64,000 nucleotides of DNA. Source: Lepidostoma basale. Taxonomy: Eukaryota > Arthropoda > Insecta > Trichoptera > Lepidostomatidae. The position numbers and the translations under genes were made by a program. Shown here one piece after another: positions 61,180 through 64,000 of the stretch (positions are counted from its first letter, which is position 1; each line of letters begins with the position of its first letter). The notes under the pieces are model-generated. The model ran no database searches. It worked only from the letters and a program-made list of their open reading frames with translations, and was not told the DNA's origin. The stretch lies in NCBI GenBank assembly GCA_022606425.2, contig JAHDVF020001222.1, positions 1,054,001-1,118,000 on the forward strand. Reading direction: 5' to 3'.

Positions 61180-61845
61180 ATGAAAATAACCCTTATGTAT
61201 GATTGCGAAGCATGGAACTGGCATAATAAGGATGAAAGTAGAATAAATGCAGTAGAAATGAAATCTCTTAGACGAATGTGTGGATACTATGTGTATGTTG
61301 AGTGTCGAATGAAAATATCATGCGGTGCGAATGATAGTGTTTTGAACAAAGTAATTTATTTATTTATACATTATACACAAATGAGACATTACAAACGATA
61401 AAACATTTAGGCGACTCATTTGGACACAAAACGGTATTACAAAGATAAAATAAAACAAAACAACATGTGACCAAAAAAATTATACATATCAGAAGGAATC
61501 CAAATATGTCGACGTCAGTGAGGCAGTACTCTTTCCAGAATTTGCAATATTTTTTTATGAATACCCTCACTGACACTGAAAATGTCCAAATCCGAGATCA
61601 TCCATCTTAATTAAAGGATCATTAAGATGGTTTGGACATATGGAAAGAATGAATGAAGAAAGAATGTTAAAAAAATTATATGTTAACGATGTAAATGGAA
61701 CTAGAAATACAAGTGTACCGAGTAAAACGTGGCACGATGAAATAAATCAAATATTGAATGTCGGCCACGTGAGGAGTAAGGAAAGAAATGTGTGGCAGTC
61801 CATTATTTCTGCCTACCCCTTCGGGGAGACGGCGTGATGGTTATG
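61180..61845 (+). mobile_element. RTE-like LINE interrupted by a 260-bp insertion
   Basis: 61180-61350 gives MYDCEAWNWHNKDESRINAV, SLRRMCGYYVYV and RMKISCGANDSVLNKV. 61613-61845 resumes with GSLRWFGHMERMNEERM-like, TWHDEINQILNVGHVRS, WQSIISAYPFGETA, TGATGG. The tail is reduced to one GTTA. Confidence 0.85.
61351..61612. mobile_element. insertion nested in the RTE copy
   Basis: TTTATTTATACATTATACAC...GAGGCAGTACTCTTTCC...TTAATTAAAGG. Its two ends match 5119-5190 and 5595-5660. A TAATT-like direct repeat may flank it. No coding capacity, so a non-autonomous element. Confidence 0.65.
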
Positions 61846-61849
61846 TATT

Positions 61850-63225
61850 TTATATTTCATTAATATAATCATGCCATGTTCGTAGTCTGTACGTTGACGA
61901 GTGCTTGGGATACAATGTACAAAGGTAAAGAATGCTCGACAGTTCATACTATCTACCTTCTATAAGGTATGATGTAATGATGTAGTTTATATATTTATAT
62001 GGTTTCTTACAAATATATTATTTGATTAAATTCTTAAATAAATAACAATCACTTTGAAGGTATTTTACAGCTATTTTTTGAAGTAAACTGAGAGTCAATA
62101 TATTTTTTTATTACAAACTAATCAGAGTGGTTGACCCATTATTTAATAATGTTACATCGAGTTGTGGATTAATTGATTTACCCAACTTATTTTGGTCAGA
62201 CGTTTTCAACCAATGAAAAATTCACAGTTGCTTTATTTAGATTGCATATTGCTCAGTTATACACGAAGACCCAATTAAATTGTCTAATTATCATGTAAAT
62301 TATGTTCCTCGTTAACTCTTTGGATGCAACTATTTACGTCGTAAATTTAAATATAAAATAACATTTGGAATCATATATTTTTGGTAAAATAAATATGTAA
62401 TTGTATAATATTAAATAAATTTTAAAGCGAGTTAGTTCGTTAGGTTTATTTTGCATAATTTGTCTATTTTATTGTTGTAGATAATTTATTCACTTTTTTT
62501 ACGGGTTTTCTTCTTAGCTGTTCGTTGATGTCGCTATTGTACTAAATACTATAGCAACGATGATGATAAAAAAAAACGCTTGTTATTTTTCGAAATCGGC
62601 CGTTGTCAATTCTAAACAATATGAACACTTGAAATGTTGAGTTTTAACATCGTCAATAACACAACAACCACCCCAATTATCGACAAAACAAATGATGTAT
62701 ATATTTTCATTATTTCGTCATTTATGCCAGAACTTTTATTTGTAGCAAAAATATATGTAGTTGAATAGAATATTTAAGTGGAAATATACTCTTCGTGCTA
62801 TAATGTACATATATGAATAACTATATCTAATTTCTATAAGTTTTTTTACGAGTAATCTTTATGGAATTACGGGAACTCGTAAATATTTATGGGATTGACA
62901 CTTTTAACCATGCTTGTGCAATATTAATTGCCATTAAATATAATAGATTCCTATTAATTATTTAAAATGTAGGTTTACGTAACTGTTAAAGAAACAATAA
63001 ATAAGTGTTTGTTATTGTTAATCAAGCGTGTAAAAAAACAACATAGTGTTAATTTATTCTTAATTCGCCATACTAATTCTATCTCTTTGAAATTTGATAT
63101 ATTATTTCTTGAACAATGATACATACTCAATATTATGAAATTAATATGAATAAAACCGTATGTTCTTTGAACATGACCGTACCAGTCCCTTTTTCGCTGT
63201 CTGCTCTTTCTTATTATATATAATC
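61850..63225. other. no recognised feature
   Basis: AT-rich stretch of more than 1.3 kb without repeats I can match inside the window or frames over 60 codons, apart from a GAACAATGATACATACTC flank motif of family H near 63110. Confidence 0.5.
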
Positions 63226-63229
63226 CTCA

Positions 63230-63450
63230 ACCTCTCATATCTATCTTATTCTGGTGTTCCTCACGCGATCTCTCAGTGTCTTGCCTGCTATCGTCCTTAC
63301 TGTCTTCATTTCGGAGGTCCTCAAAACTTGTTTGGTCCCTACTGTGTCTACCCTTGCTTGGTCTTACGCATGCTTTATAGATTCTCATCTTACTCTTAAT
63401 GGCCATGTCTTTGTTTTTCAATATTGTGAATTTTAGAGCCCCATTTGTAT
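63230..63450 (-). pseudogene. LINE family P, segment around GKTLRDRVRN
   Basis: The complement gives NGALKFTILKNKDMAIKSKM, RIYKACVRP, then KGRVDTVGTKQVLRTSEMKT and VRTIAGKTLRDRVRNTRI in neighbouring frames. A deletion after ACVRP removed the LTYASET-like segment. It mirrors the fragment at 40-150. Confidence 0.8.
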
Positions 63451-64000
63451 TAATTATGTAAATCAGAAGTTGATACTAATAATCGATTTAAATGGCAACA
63501 CTCAACATAACTTAGTAATTTTTTTACTAACAGTCTCGTATTTCTAAGAGGATATTCAAAAGACCATAAAACACTTTTGTTTTGACTTACCTCTAGATTT
63601 TTCTTTATAAAATGTACGTATCACGCACACTTTACGTAAATTTGATATCCACAAACACAGATGATTTTTGCAGTTGGTTAGTGTTTTTTTGTGTGCTTAT
63701 TGTGACTTCATTTCCCATTTAAATTAATTGAATACTACTTTTTGTTATCTTTTATGTATTCGTACAAACTTATGAATATTTATTAAATCTATATTCATTT
63801 GTATATCTTGCACTAGATATAAAGGATTACCAGCTTTAGAAACTCAAATGGCCGTATAAACAATATATATTAAATTTAATACGACATATCATAAATCTTT
63901 ATGGGGATATATTCTTCAAAGTTGATTTGGTATTCAGATTTTTTTCTTCCCCTAGTCAGTGGCGCACATCTTATTATCTCCAATAAAATATGATAAATTA
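63451..64000. other. no recognised feature
   Basis: AT-rich to the window edge. Nothing supported. Confidence 0.5.

Noticed and set aside
1..64000. Any intact autonomous element or endogenous virus
   Set aside because: No LINE retains a full endonuclease and RT, the mariner is frameshifted, and no gag, protease, integrase or viral capsid or envelope-like frame was seen.

Overview
The window is AT-rich eukaryotic DNA made almost entirely of decayed transposable elements. I find no convincing host protein gene, rRNA, functional tRNA or CRISPR array. The mix points to an arthropod, most likely an insect: RTE-type LINEs with (GTTA)n tails, several other LINE families with (GAA)n tails, tRNA-derived SINEs and cecropia-like mariners. 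I cannot name the species or order.

Layout. About 0-9 kb holds RTE-like and other LINE relics on both strands, ending with two 5'-truncated RTE copies. About 9-18 kb mixes a tRNA SINE, LINE 3' ends and the first inverted-repeat elements. About 18-22 kb holds a ~0.73 kb near-tandem duplication and a foldback element with a tRNA-like core. About 22-28 kb holds a LINE C-terminal relic family, one copy of which is split by a SINE, and a decayed mariner N-terminus. About 28-39 kb is dense in palindromic elements. About 40-51 kb holds RTE relics, a CR1/L2-like LINE end, a 22-bp minisatellite inside an inverted repeat, and a pogo/Tigger fragment. About 52-57 kb holds a palindromic element nested in a SINE and a complete but dead 1,260-bp mariner with TA flanks. 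About 57-64 kb holds more LINE relics and one GC-rich island.

Main observation. At least nine unrelated-looking families of short palindromic elements share one architecture that resembles a hammerhead ribozyme. The order is a short helix I strand, a CUGANGA-like core, usually one extra base, a private helix II hairpin, GAAAC, a very short self-complementary helix III ending in GUC (GUU in one family), then the helix I partner strand. Helix I and helix II sequences differ between families but remain paired. In one family the core changes C3 to U and G8 to A together, the two bases that pair in the hammerhead fold. The motifs usually occur as two facing copies, so each strand of an element carries one. 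The extra base after A9 is non-canonical and cleavage cannot be judged from sequence, so they are called hammerhead-like.

A second system is RTE tail sharing. The RTE 3' end is coding almost to the (GTTA)n tail and carries a UNCG-tetraloop hairpin. A separate SINE with a possible pol III B box carries the same end, as expected of a parasite of the RTE machinery.
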